Shown piece by piece: positions 23,267 to 35,700 of a DNA stretch of 64,000 nt; positions within the stretch are counted from its first letter, which is position 1; the number at the start of each line of letters is the position of its first letter. The position numbers were made by a program, and so were the translations under genes. The notes beneath the pieces were generated by a model that saw only the letters and a program-made list of their open reading frames with translations, did not search any database and was not told the origin of the DNA. The stretch comes from Crotalaria pallida (lineage: Eukaryota > Streptophyta > Magnoliopsida > Fabales > Fabaceae), in NCBI GenBank assembly GCA_037953625.1, contig CM075656.1:86695001-86759000 (forward strand), written 5' to 3'.

Positions 23267-26200
23267 ATGCCTCCCACACCACCCAAGGATGACAGCTTTG
23301 CTGCTGCTGTTATGGATTCCATATCTACTCTCCAATCTCAGCTGCTGGCCCGCCAAGACCAGATGCAAGAAACCATGGATGCTAGACATGATCTCCTCAC
23401 CTCCACTGTTAATGGGTTACTAGACAGGATGGCCACCTTGTCAGTTGGCAACAAGGACACATTTTCCCCACCTGGTGCTGGTTTCCGACCCCACCAGCTC
23501 ACTACCTACCCTGGTCCTTCACATTCAGGTACTGTTAAGCTGCCTAAGTTGCATTTGCCACCTTTTGATGGTACTGAACCATTGGACTGACTTTTCCAGG
23601 CTGAGCAATATTTTAATCTTTATCAAGTTCCCCTAACAGATAGGTTAGATCTAGTTGCTTTTGCCATGAAAGGGGATGCTTTATGCTGGTTTAAGTGGAT
23701 GTTTCAGAATAATTGTTTAACAAATTGGGAAAGTTTTGCTAAAGCCCTTGAAACTCGTTTTGGCTCCTCTTGTTTTACCAACCACCAGGCTGAATTATTT
23801 AAGTTGAAACAAACTGGTTCAGTAGCAGATTATCAAGGTCGTTTTGAACGACTCTCAACTCGTGTGAATGGTTTATCGCAAGAAATGTTGCTTAACTGTT
23901 TTATTTTTGGGCTTAATCAAGACATTCAGCGTGAATTAGCAGTTATGCAGCCTTTTACTATTACTCATGCGATTGGGATGGCAAAATTAATTGAGAGTAA
24001 ATTGCAGTCCTCTAAACCAGTTTTTAATCGTTTTACTAGAACTGGTTCCACTGCCCCTCCCACTATGCCTGCTACTATTACTCATCCAGTACAGTCCAGC
24101 GCCCCTAAGCCTACTGGTGTCACCTCTATTCCAATTAAACGCCTCACTGCTTCGCAGATGCAAGAGCGTCATGCCCAAGGCTTATGTTATAATTGTGATG
24201 AAAAATATGTTTTTGGCCATAGATGTCAATCTAAGCAATTTCTGCTGTTGTTGGTTGATGATGATGCTGTTTCACCTATTGATGAACCTATTATGGCTTA
24301 TCTTGAGGGTCTCCCAGCCCCTACGTTGCAACCAGATTTGGAGGAGCCCATTCATTTTCATTTATCTGATCAGGCACTACAAGGGAATCCCTCTCCCAAG
24401 ACTCTTAAGTTTCAGGGAACTATATTTGGCCATCCAGTAACAGTTTTGGTGGATACGAGTAGCTCTCACAATGTGATGCAACCACGCGTAGCCCAATTCC
24501 TACAGCTTCCTGTTGCTCCTACTCCTAAGTTTCCGGTCATGGTCGGAAATGGTGAGCCCATCTATTGCGCTGGGTTGTGTCGAGACACTCCATTACTTAT
24601 GCAGAACCAATTATTTTCCATTCCTTTTTACCTTCTACCTATTCAGGGTGCAGATGTGGTGCTAGGAATCGAGTGGCTTCGTACCTTGGGAGCAGTAACT
24701 TCCGATTTCGCAGTGCCTTCTATGACTTTTAACCATGCCAATCAGACAATTACCCTCACTGGACAACCCTCCCCACATACAACCCTCGCTTCCTTCCACC
24801 AACTAAAAAGACTTTCTAATACAGATGCTATAGCTGACCTCTACTGTGTCCAACTATCCCAACTTGACCAGCCCCAAATACAACCACTACCTCTAACCGA
24901 ACCCCTCCCCACCGACCCCAACATACAAACTCTCCTATCCCAATTTACCCACATATTCCAAACCCCTACAGGCCTTCCCCCTCCACGCCCACATGACCAC
25001 TCTATTACCCTTATCCCTAACTCCCAGCCAGTGAATGTTAAACCTTACCGCTACCCACACTCCCAAAAAGACACTATGGCTGCATTACTTAGTGATATGT
25101 TAAGAGAAGGCATTGTGGTTCCTAGCACTAGTCCCTTTTCCTCCCCAGTTCTGCTGGTGCGCAAAAAGGATGGCACATGGCGGTTTTGCGTTGATTATCG
25201 CAATTTAAAAGCTATAACTGTCAAGGATCGCTTTCCTATTCCTACCATTGACGAGCTACTTGATGAATTAGGTGGTGCTACAATTTTTTCCAAGATTGAT
25301 TTACGATCCGGTTACCACCAGATCCGTGTTCGCTCGGAGGATACACATAAAACTGCATTTCGGACTCACGATGGACACTATGAGTTCCTCGTGATGCCCT
25401 TTGGTCTCTCAAATGCACCAGCCACTTTCCAGGCTGCCATGAACGATCTGCTCTGCCCCTTCCTACGTAAATTTGTGTTGGTATTTTTTGATGATATTCT
25501 CATTTATATCCCTTCCCTACCAGCGCATTTGGATCATTTAAAGTTGATTTTATCTGTTTTATCAGAACATCAATTTTATGCTAAGCTTCCTAAATGTGTG
25601 TTTGGGGTGGATAGTGTGGCTTACTTGGGCCACATTCTTTCAGGCCAAGGAGTTCGGCCTGACCCAGATAAAATTAAGGCTATTGTTGATTGGCCCAGCC
25701 CCACGTCCCTCTCCTCCCTTCGTGGTTTTTTGGGGCTCACCGGTTTTTACCGCAGGTTCATTAAAAGTTACGCCTCTCATGCCGCTCCTCTCACCGATTT
25801 ACTTAAGCTAGACGCTTTTACATGGACTACAGAGGCTCAGCAGGCCTTTACAAATTTACAACAAATAATAATTTCTGCTCCGGTGCTGGCTCTCCCAAAC
25901 TTTGAGGAAGTTTTTGATGTGGAAACTGATGCATCCGCCATTGCTATTGGTGCTGTTTTATCGCAACAAGGCCACCCAATTGCATTTTTCAGCAAGAAAA
26001 TGTCCACCCGAATGCAATCTGCCTCTGCATATGTCCGAGAAATGTTTGCTGTTACAGAGGCGATAAAAAAATGGCGTCAATATTTGATTGGGAGAAAATT
26101 TAGAATATTCACAGACCAGCAGAGTTTGAAGCACTTGATGACTCAATCTTACCAAACCCCAGAACAACATAAATGGGCTACTAAACTACAAGGGTTTGAA

Positions 26201-28241
26201 TTTGAAATTATTTACAGACCTGGCAGAGAAAACAGAGCTGCTGATGCTCTCTCCCGCTGTCACAATGATGATGATGCAGTTTTTGCCAGCATTTCAACCC
26301 CAGTTCCTCGATTGATCCAGGACCTCAGGGATTATTATATGACAAAAGAAGGGCAGTCATTAGTTCACTCTATCTTGTCACATAAACAGGAAACAACATT
26401 TCATTTTTCACATTCCCTACTCTACTATGAGGATAGACTTTTTATACCTGCAGCCTTGAATCTTCGTTCGGCTTTAATATCTGAGTTCCACGCATCTCCA
26501 GTGGCAGGGCACTCAGGCTTGAAGCCAACCATAGCCCGCTTGGCGGCATCTTTTTTCTGGCCTGGCATGTATGTTGAAACAAAAACTTTTATCAGAAACT
26601 GTGCGACTTGCCAACAAAATAAATATGTACCTTCAAAAAAACAAGGTCTCCTTCAACCTTTACAGGTTCCTCAGCGGGTTTGGGAAGACATTTCTATGGA
26701 TTTTATCACTCACCTACCTTCCTCTTTTGGCCATACAGTCATCTGGGTGATCGTAGACCGCTTCACCAAATACTGTCATCTCATTGCCCTCCCTAGCCAT
26801 TACACAGCCCAGCAATTAGCATCTCGCTTTACAGTGGATATCTGTCGTCTTCATGGTCTACCACGTTCCATTGTCTCGGATCGTGACCCAATATTCACAA
26901 GTGCCTTCTGGAAAGAGCTCTTCCGGTTGCAGGGCACCAAACTTTGCTTCAGTTCCTCATACCACCCCGAATCTGACGGGCAAACTGAAGTAGTGAACCG
27001 TTGTTTGGAGAGCTACTTGCGGTGTTTCACAGGGGAACAACCTCGTAACTGGTACAGGTTCCTTTACCTTGCTGAGTATTGGCACAACACCACTAAGCAC
27101 TCCTCAACAGGGATGACCCCGTTTGAAGCACTGTACGGGCGTCTACCTCCCAAGATACCCGATTACATTCCAGGCAAATCCACTAACGAGCCCCTAGATG
27201 CGTCATTACAAGAGAGGAAAGTGATTTTAACTTCTCTTCGTGATAACTTATTCAGAGCTCAGCAAAGGATGCAAGACCAAGCAAATAAGAAAAGACAAGA
27301 TCGTACCTTTGCGGAGGGTGATTGGGTTTGGCTGCGGTTGCAACCGTACCGGCAGGCATCAGTGGCAAGGAGAACTTCACAGAAACTCGCTAAGAGGTAC
27401 CACGGCCCTTTTCAAGTTGTTCGTCGGATCGGATCTGTCGCGTATGAACTTTCTCTGCCATCGTCTTCTCAAGTTCACCCAGTGTTTCATGTTAGCCTGT
27501 TAAGGCCCTTCCATGGTGAACCGAAGCCAACGTCGCCGACACCGACTCCGGTGGAACCAACGGTTATTGTGGGTTCAGTAGTTTGCAGCTCTCTCAAACC
27601 AGGGAGAAAGAGCACTGCGTCGCTGCACAGAGACAGTGTTGGTTTACAAGGGACGGATCTGTTAGAGAAAGAAGGGAGCACTCAAGGTGATGGAGATATG
27701 AACCAATTCAGTGCGAAGGTGGTTTTGTCAAAGTACAAAAAAAAAAGAAACGAACAGGGAAGAGAGGGAGGGAGAACCAACCATTGAAGAAGAAGTACAA
27801 AGAGAAAATGATAAGGCTTCTAAAGGGTTCTCAACTAAAGATACGGTTCTGATCTCCTCAGGGAATCCAAAGGAGTTAAACCGGACTTCAAACTCTCCCT
27901 ATAACACGCTGACCAAAGCTACTCTGCCACAAGTTCAATTTCCACCTTCAGATCCCTCTGTTTTATTCGAAGCTCCATCCCCACCGTTGGATGCTGCCAA
28001 TTGGCCTCCACTCACCAAATCTACTAAACAAAAATCCGTTGCCTCCTCTAGCTTCTTCAAGACGCCAGCCAGCAACACACATGCAGGTTCAAATCCAACT
28101 CCACACGGGCCCCCACCAGACCTTGTGGACAAGGTCTCTCTTGAAGGGATGGGCAATGATAGGCTGTCTGGGCCACATTCTGAGAAGCCCAAAAGAACTC
28201 CTAAGACCCCTGCTTGGCTGAAGGGTTTTATTATGAAGTGA
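23267..28241 (+). pseudogene. Gag-Pol polyprotein of element 1 (one stop, one frameshift)
   Basis: The frame starts at ATG 23267, 26 nt after the LTR. It is broken by TGA at 23588-23590 in the gag domain, then runs open from 23591 to 27787. In order it holds a gag capsid region, the zinc knuckle CYNCDEKYVFGHRC (about 24185-24226), protease, reverse transcriptase (VFFDDILIY near 25485), RNase H (VETDASAIAIGAVL) and integrase. The integrase has an HHCC zinc region with HSGLKPTIARL, then VSDRDPIF and SDGQTEVVNR for the catalytic D and E residues. A GPFQVV...HPVFHVSLLRPFHG end follows, and no chromodomain is visible. The protease active site reads DTS where DTG is expected (24458-24460). After a 10-A run at 27737-27746 the main frame soon stops, while another frame continues to 28241 inside the 3' LTR, so a frameshift is likely there. 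Confidence 0.93.
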
Positions 28242-28455
28242 ACTATTTGGGCCTTAGTATTTACTTATGAACTAGTTACTTTCCAGTACTTAAATTACTA
28301 TTGTATTCAGCCCAGTACTTTTTATTTTCTTGCTTGTACTTAAACGTTGTGTGGTTTCCAAGAAGGGTATGAAAAATCAAGTATTCACTCACTATTCTTT
28401 GTTTACCTATTCTTTTGGTTACGGCTGTGCTAGGGTTTATTCCCAAACCCTATCA
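28157..28455 (+). repeat. 3' LTR of element 1, carrying the end of the polyprotein frame
   Basis: 299 bp, followed by the GTATA duplication. The tail frame ending in AWLKGFIMK then a stop at 28241 lies within its first 85 bp. Confidence 0.96.
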
Positions 28456-28460
28456 GTATA

Positions 28461-29318
28461 GTAGCTCATTGTAGCTAAGTAAGACATGCATAATACTATT
28501 GGATCTTCCTACTATGCATATTATGGAAAGGAAAAATATGCAATGAATTACTATATCAGTAAGTAGAATTCAAGACCAAAACCTTACCACTTTTTGCAAA
28601 AAGGGAAGTGAAACTTTATTAAAGTAATACAGATGGACATCATCTAGGAAGGTACACTAATCAGCAACCAATGGTAGCATACAAATATTTTAGCATAAAT
28701 GACAGATTTTGTGATCAAAGTTTTAACTAATAATGTCAACCCCTTATTAATTCTAGATATGACAAGTGAAGAAGGATTGGAGAGCCACATTCTGTAATGA
28801 AATCATGCCAAATTTGGACCTCTCTGGAGGGATAGATGTTTTACTCTTTCATAATGAACAACCAATAAGCACCTACAATTGAGGCATCGAGCAATGCTTA
28901 GCTTTGCAAATGCATTTCATTGTCAAAAGTCAATATTGAAAGGGATCATCGGCAAAACCATGCAAGTAATAATATTTTTATAAGCATGTTCCTTATTCTA
29001 TTCCCTACCAATATCACCTTCTCTGTGTTTAGTTCTAGCCTTAAAATTATTTGACACAGTCAAAGGGAAGTATTTAGATTATTTTTCCTATAATTCATTT
29101 ACATTGATGATGAAGTTCTTATTTTTATCATTGTAGTTCATTGACATACAATTACTAAACTTCCTATTGTATTCAACAATTGTGATCTGTAAATTTGAAA
29201 TTATGCAGGAGAATGAGCTGGATCAAATGTCGCAAATGAATAACAATATTGGAAACCAATATTAGATGTTTTAAAAAAGATTATTTTTTCCAATAAAAAA
29301 AATTTCTCAAGTGGACCA
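28461..29318. other. 858-bp spacer between the two LTR elements
   Basis: No gene or bounded element was recognised. It ends in GTAAC (29319-29323), the left target duplication of element 2. It is not nested inside either element. Confidence 0.6.
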
Positions 29319-29323
29319 GTAAC

Positions 29324-29676
29324 TGATGGGCCCAATATAGTCACCAGGCCCATGCGAGCTACTGAAAGGCCCTTTTGGTGGAACAACTACATCACTTCTT
29401 AAGTTTATTTCCTTTTATCAATTAATATGTTTCAGAATATTACCCTTACAGCTCATAGGTTTCTAGAATAATCCATTCAGTAGATCTTTGCCACTTGTAC
29501 GGTTATTCCTTGCTTGGGAGATATTTTCATTTCAGCTAGTCTTTATCTTGTAATCAGTTTTCATTTAGAAATATATGAAAAAAATTTGAGCTTGCTCACC
29601 AATCTCTTTTTGTTATTTTTGTTGCATTCCCTAATTCTGCTAGTAATTCTTCTTTGGTTGGGATTAAACCCTACCA
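29324..29676 (+). repeat. 5' LTR of element 2
   Basis: 353 bp, TG...CA ends, nearly identical to 34485-34837. Confidence 0.96.
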
Positions 29677-29700
29677 AATTGGTGCTTTCATTTCCTAACC

Positions 29701-32700
29701 ATGCCTCCCACACCCTCACCCACTGCATCTGATGACGCTGCTTCTGCCATTAATGACCGTGTCACCGCCATGCATACAGAATTATCCTTCCGGCAAGATC
29801 AGCTTCAACAATCCATGACCATGAACCATGAATCCCTTACCCAAGCTATGGCCATCTTGATGGATAAGCTCAATTCCTTATCCATTCCCCCTCAACCACC
29901 TCCTGGTTTTACCCACCCTAACCCTCACCGTTCAACCACTAATTTCCCAAATTCCCCCAAAACCCCAAAACTGTCCCTCCAAACTTTTGATGGAAAAGAC
30001 CCGTTAGACTGGATCTTCCATGCGGAACAGTACTTCCGCTTGTACCAGATACCACAGGACCAGCGGATAGACTTGGCGTCCTTTGCTTTTCAAGGAGAAG
30101 CACTTGGCTGGTACCGCTACCAGTACACCAATCATCTACTAGGTACTTGGGATGAATTTACAAGGGCTATACAGATCCGGTTTGGGCCTTCCTCATATGA
30201 AAATCCACAGGCCGAATTATTCAAGCTTCGACAGATTTCCAGTGTCGCTGATTACCAAACCAAATTCGAAAGATTGTGCAATCAAGTTGTTGGCCTTTCT
30301 CCTGAAATTATTCTTAATTGTTTTTTATCTGGCTTAAGTCCTGCTATTGCCCGTGAATTAGCTGTTTTTCGCCCTTATTCTATTTCTCAAGCTATTGGCC
30401 TAGCTAAATTGATTGAAAGCAAATTAAATGACACTCGCTATTTACCCCCTCGCCCCAACCGTTTTCCCACTCCTCCTACGTCCACTCAACACTCCACTGC
30501 ACCCCATACGGCCAAACCCTCTAACATCCAACCAATCCCTCCACCTCTCCTCCCAAAACCCACTACTACACTACCCATCAAAAAACTAACACCTACCCAA
30601 ATGAATGACAGACGTGCACAAGGTTTATACTATAATTGTGATGAAAAGTACTTCCAAGGTCACCGTTGTCAACCCAAACAGTTCTTATTATTGTTAATTG
30701 ATGACCTCGTTGATACCCTGGACGACAACACCCATGCTGTTGAGGACGAACCCCCCACTGCACCAGACCCTATACACTTCCAATTATCAATCCACGCCTT
30801 ACAAGGCCACCCATCACCCCGTACTCTTAAATTTCCAGGGACAATTTCAGGCCACAATGTGATTGTTTTAGTTGACACGGGCAGTTCTCACAATGTCATG
30901 AGGCCCAAATTAGCAAAATTCCTACAACTGTCGGTTTCTCCTACACCTAGTTTTCCAGTCATGGTTGGAAATGGTGACCACATATACTGTACTGGGCTGT
31001 GCAAGGACACTCCCCTATGTATTTTTAACAATACATTCCATATTCCTTTCTATTTGCTGGATATATAGGGAGCCGACATTGTTCTGGGAATTGAATGGCT
31101 CAGTACATTAGGCCCTATACACTCAGATTTCTTAGTACCAGCGATGTCCTTTCAACACCATGGTACTACTGTTACTCTCACTGGCCAGCCTTTACCAACT
31201 CCCACCCAAGCTTCCCTTCATCAAGTCCAACGCCTTCTACACATGGACTCCATTGCCCAACTACACACTATAATTTTTTATGACCCCCTAAACTCAAATA
31301 CCACACCTTCTTCCACCACACTTCTCACATTGGACACCCAACTTAATTTTCCACCCCAATTGCATCCTGATATCCTATCAATCTTGAAAAAATTTCAAGA
31401 GGTTTTCTCTACACCCCATGGCCTTCCCCCCACAAGACCACATGACCATCACATCACTCTTTTACCTACTGCCCAACCCATTAATGTCAAACCTTACAGG
31501 TATCCACACTCACAAAAAGAAGCTATGTCCACTATCCTATCTGATATGTTACAAGAAGGAATTGTTGTTCCCAGTACAAGCCCTTATTCTTCCCCAGTTT
31601 TACTTGTGAGAAAAAAAGATGGTTCTTGGCGTTTTTGTGTGGATTACCGTTCCCTTAATTCCATTACCATTAAAGACCGCTTCCCTATTCCTACTATGGA
31701 TGAATTACTGGATGAGTTAGGTAATGCAACAATTTTTACAAAAATTGATTTACGCTCAGGTTACCACCAAATTCGGGTTGTGCCCGAAGACACACATAAA
31801 ACAGCTTTCAGAACCGTTGATGGTCACTATGAGTTCTTGGTGATGCCTTTTGGCCTCACAAACGCTCCAGCCACTTTTCAAGCAGCCATGAACGACTTAT
31901 TGAGGCCTTATCTAAGGCGGTTTGTTTTGGTTTTCTTTGATGACATTCTTATTTATAGCCCAACTTTACATGATCATTTAGCCCATTTACGTTTGATTTT
32001 AAATTTGTTACTTACTAACCAGTTTTATGCTAAGCTTAGTAAGTGTGACTTTGGAGTTGATACTGTTGGCTACCTAGGTCATGTGATTTCAAAGAAAGGG
32101 GTTGAACCAGACCAATCTAAGCTCCAAGCTATCATGGATTGGCCTCGTCCGCGTACTCTCACGGATTTGAGGGGTTTTCTCGGCCTTACAGGTTTCTATC
32201 GACGATTTATTCGTCATTACGCCACACACGCCGCTCCCCTCACCGATCTTTTGAAGCATGGTGCGTTTATATGGACAGATATATCAGAAAAGGCATTTAC
32301 AAAAATGAAAGAAATAATGACTTCCGCCCCAGTTCTTGCTCTTCCCAATTTTGATGAGATTTTCCATGTGGAGACCGATGCTTCGGGAGTCGCCATAGGG
32401 GCTGTTCTGTCTCAAGCCAACCATCCTATTGCCTTTTTCTCCAAACGTCTGTCCACCCGAATGCAAAATGCTTCCACATACGTCCGAGAGATGTATGCTG
32501 TCACAGAAGCTGTCAAAAAATAGCGTCAGTACTTGATTGGAAGGAAATTTCGAATCTTTACAGACCAGCAAAGTTTGAAACACTTAATGTCTCAAGCCTA
32601 CCAGACCCCAGAGCAGCAGAAATGGGCTACAAAATTACAAGGTTTTGATTATGAAATTTATTACAGACCTGGCAGTGAGAATCGTGTGGCTGATGCGCTG

Positions 32701-34563
32701 TCTAGGAGTTCCCCTACTGAAGAAATTTCTCTCTTGATGGCTGTCTCCTCAGCTATTCCTACTTTACTTTCCTCTCTCAAGGAGTTTTATGAAACAGCAG
32801 AAGGGAAAGAGTTAATTCAGACAACCATACCCACTTCTAATTTGTTTCATGTCTCCAATGGTTTCCTTTACTATAAAGAGAGCTTGTTCTTACCTGACAA
32901 GGATGATTGGAGAAATCAGATCCTAATCGAGTATCACATGACTCCTCCAGCAGGGCATTCCGGATTGAAACCAACACTTGCTCGCATTGCTGCCTCATTC
33001 CAGTGGCCTGGCATGTCTACCGATACAAAAGAGTTTATCAGATCCTGTAGAAATTGTCAACATAATAAATACTTACCCAAGAAGAAACAAGGTCTCCTCT
33101 GTCCCTTGCCTTCTCCCCAACAAGCTTGGGAAGACATCTCCATGGACTTCATCACTGGACTTCCCTCATCTCATGGCCATACTGTTATATGGGTCATTAT
33201 TGACAGATTCACAAAATCAGGACACTTCCTAGGACTCCCTACACATTATACAGCTCACAACCTTGCCTCTCGATTTATTTCAGAAATTTGTAAGTTGCAT
33301 GGTACACCTAGATCTATAGTTTCAGACAGGGACAACCTATTTCTAAGTCATTTTTGGCGTGAACTTTTCAAACTTCAGGGCACTCAGCTTCGTTTTAGTT
33401 CATCTTACCATCCAGAAACTGATGGTCAAACAGAAGTTGTTAATCGGTCTGTGGAAACTTACTTGCGATGCTTTGCAGGCGAACAACCCAAGCGCTGGTT
33501 CCGTTTCCTTCACCTTGCCGAGTTCTGGTACAATACCTCCTTTCACTCAGCCATCAAGATGACCCCTTTCCAGGCTCTGTATGGTCGCCTTCCTCCTTCC
33601 ATTCTGGACTATGTTCCTGGTACTGCCCGAAATTCTTCCATTGATCAGCTTCTGCAAGAACGAAAACTTATATTAGCCCGTTTGAAATCAAACTTGACTC
33701 GAGCTCAACAACTCATGAAAGAACAGAAAGATAAAAACAGAGAGGACGTTACCTTTGCAGAGGGCGATTGGGTTCTCCTCCGTTTGCAACCGTACCGTCA
33801 GCGCTCTATAGCTCGAGTCACTTCTCAAAAACTTGCAAAACGCTACTATGGTCCATTTCGAGTTCTAAATCGTGTAGGTTCAGTGGCCTATAACCTTGAT
33901 CTTCCTCCAGGCAGTCGCGTTCATCCTGTCTTCCATGTGTCTCTGCTCCGAAGGTTCCATGGAGACCCTCAGGCACAGTTTATTCCCTTGCCCTCTTTTC
34001 CTGAATATGTCGAAGCTGGGGAAGATGATGAAAACATGCAAGCTGCTCCTCAGATTATTGGAGAGAAGTTTGAGTTAAGAGAGAAAAAGCCTATCCGTTT
34101 TGAACAAGAAGAGAGAAATGAAGTCTTTGGGCAGAACTCCAATAATAACGTTGTGAAGTGTTTTAAGACACTTAATGATGCCAACTCATCTCCCTTGTTT
34201 CGGTCCAATAGCGTTCCGCGTGGTGCTGCACGCGTTGAAAATTTTTTGCCCTCTTCCCAAAGTTCTGCACACCCTGCTTCCACTTCTCCTCCGTTGGATT
34301 CCACTGGTACGGTGCCATCTGGGCCGTTCACTCCTTATCAACAATCCAACCTTATCCCAAAAGAATCCTATGTTGCTGACTCACACTCTTCAGCTCATTC
34401 CTTCCAATCTCCACCTCTTGGGCTTGAGTCCGTTACCTCCACACCAAACCTTGAGGACAAGGTTTTGTCTCCAGGGGAAGGCATTGATGGGCCCAATATA
34501 GTCACCAGGCCCATGCGAGCTACTGAAAGGCCCTTTTGGTGGAACAACTACATCACTTCTTAA
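29701..34563 (+). pseudogene. Gag-Pol polyprotein of element 2 (two amber stops)
   Basis: A single frame of 4863 bp starts 24 nt after the 5' LTR and ends 79 bp inside the 3' LTR. It is interrupted only by TAG at 31066-31068, just after the protease core (after FYLLDI), and TAG at 32521-32523 in the RNase H region (after TEAVKK). Element 1 has sense codons at both places. Domains in order are gag, a zinc knuckle, protease with intact VDTGSSHNVM, reverse transcriptase with VFFDDILIY, RNase H, integrase with HSGLKPTLARI, VSDRDNLF and TDGQTEVVNR, and a long serine/proline-rich tail ending WWNNYITS. The zinc knuckle reads YYNCDEKYFQGHRC, so its first Cys is replaced by Tyr (30628-30630). No chromodomain seen. 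Confidence 0.95.
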
Positions 34564-34837
34564 GTTTATTTCCTTTTATCAATTAATATGTTTCAGAATA
34601 TTACCCTTACAGCTCATAGGTTTCTAGAATAATCCATTCAGTAGATCTTTGCCACTTGTACGGTTATTCCTTGCTTGGGAGATATTTTCATTTCAGCTAG
34701 TCTTTATCTTGTAATCAGTTTTCATTTAGAAATATATGAAAAAAATCTGAGCTTGTTCACCAATCTCTTTTTGTTATTTTTGTTGCATTCCCTAATTCTG
34801 CTAGTAATTCTTCTTTGGTTGGGATTAAACCCTACCA
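34485..34837 (+). repeat. 3' LTR of element 2, carrying the last 26 codons of the polyprotein
   Basis: 353 bp, followed by the GTAAC duplication. The polyprotein frame crosses its left border without interruption and stops at 34563. Confidence 0.96.
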
Positions 34838-34842
34838 GTAAC

Positions 34843-35700
34843 ATACAGGAAATGAAAACACCACGTAAACAAAAGAACAAACCAATATATATATATATAT
34901 ATATATATATACATTAAATAATAGTATCCTTAAAATATAAGATTGATGTTAAAAAAATTGTTAATGAATTTTCGTGATATATGTGGTTAGATAATAAAGA
35001 ATTTTTATAATCTATATACCAAGTGCATAAGATAAATATATATAGGGTGATTTTAATTTATATATCTAGTGCATAGGTTATTCATTTTTTCAATAGAATT
35101 TTATTATTTATATTTTCCTATCCTAATATCCTATCCACGGATAGAAAATCGATATATAAATATTAGAAGTAAATATATATGTTAAAAAATTTAGGGAATC
35201 ATTTTTTAATATCCTATACACTAAATATATAGGTTAGAATAGAAGAAGAACCCACATTAAAAAAAAAAAAACGTTAATTTAATTTTTTTTTAACTGAACC
35301 GTTAAAGTTTAAATAATCAAATCACATACAGTTTATTTTATTTAATTAATAAAAAACTGAACAAGCTAAGTTAACAGAAAAACCTGTGTTATTTTCATAC
35401 ATGAATTCATGTAGTGATGATCACTTCAGCTCCTACCAATGTCTGAATTAATATTTGATATGTATCCATACATACACCCATCAATAAGTATCAGTATCAT
35501 CTATACAATTAGGTATAGGCAGCACATACATCCATTCAAGAGTAACAATGCACCATATGCTATTAAACTTAAAACATAACTGGTTCTAAACACCCACTTT
35601 TATTTCCACAAATCTAATTCATTACAAACAATGAAACAAACCAACAAAATAGAAACTAATTATTTTTTATTCTCAAATTAGTCCAAATAAACTTATTATT
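34843..35700. other. AT-rich spacer and 3'UTR region of the BBE-like gene
   Basis: Contains an (AT)n microsatellite at 34884-34911. No coding exons. The right end presumably holds the 3'UTR of the gene ending at 35701. Confidence 0.6.

Larger units (their letters stand above)
22942..28455 (+). mobile_element. Ty3/gypsy LTR retrotransposon, element 1 (complete ends, inactivated)
   Basis: Two 299-bp LTRs (22942-23240 and 28157-28455) start TGATAGG and end CCTATCA. They differ at five positions by eye (1.7%). A perfect 5-bp target duplication GTATA flanks the element (22937-22941 and 28456-28460). The presumed primer-binding site TTTTGGTGCTTTCATTG follows the 5' LTR directly; I cannot name the tRNA. 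A purine-rich tract (GAAGGGATGGGCAA) precedes the 3' LTR. If a substitution rate of 1.3e-8 per site per year applies, insertion was roughly 0.6 million years ago. Confidence 0.97.
29324..34837 (+). mobile_element. Ty3/gypsy LTR retrotransposon, element 2 (complete ends, inactivated)
   Basis: Two 353-bp LTRs (29324-29676 and 34485-34837) start TGATGGG and end CCCTACCA. They differ at only two positions by eye (0.6%). A perfect 5-bp duplication GTAAC flanks the element (29319-29323 and 34838-34842). The sequence after the 5' LTR (AATTGGTGCTTTCATT) shares the presumed primer site of element 1, although the LTRs are unrelated in sequence. With the same rate assumption the insertion is about 0.2 million years old, younger than element 1. 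Both are 5514 bp long, in the same orientation, and 868 bp apart. Confidence 0.97.

Noticed and set aside
27711..28241. Separate small gene at the end of element 1
   Set aside because: Its position and continuation into the LTR match the polyprotein tail of element 2, so it is a frameshifted tail.
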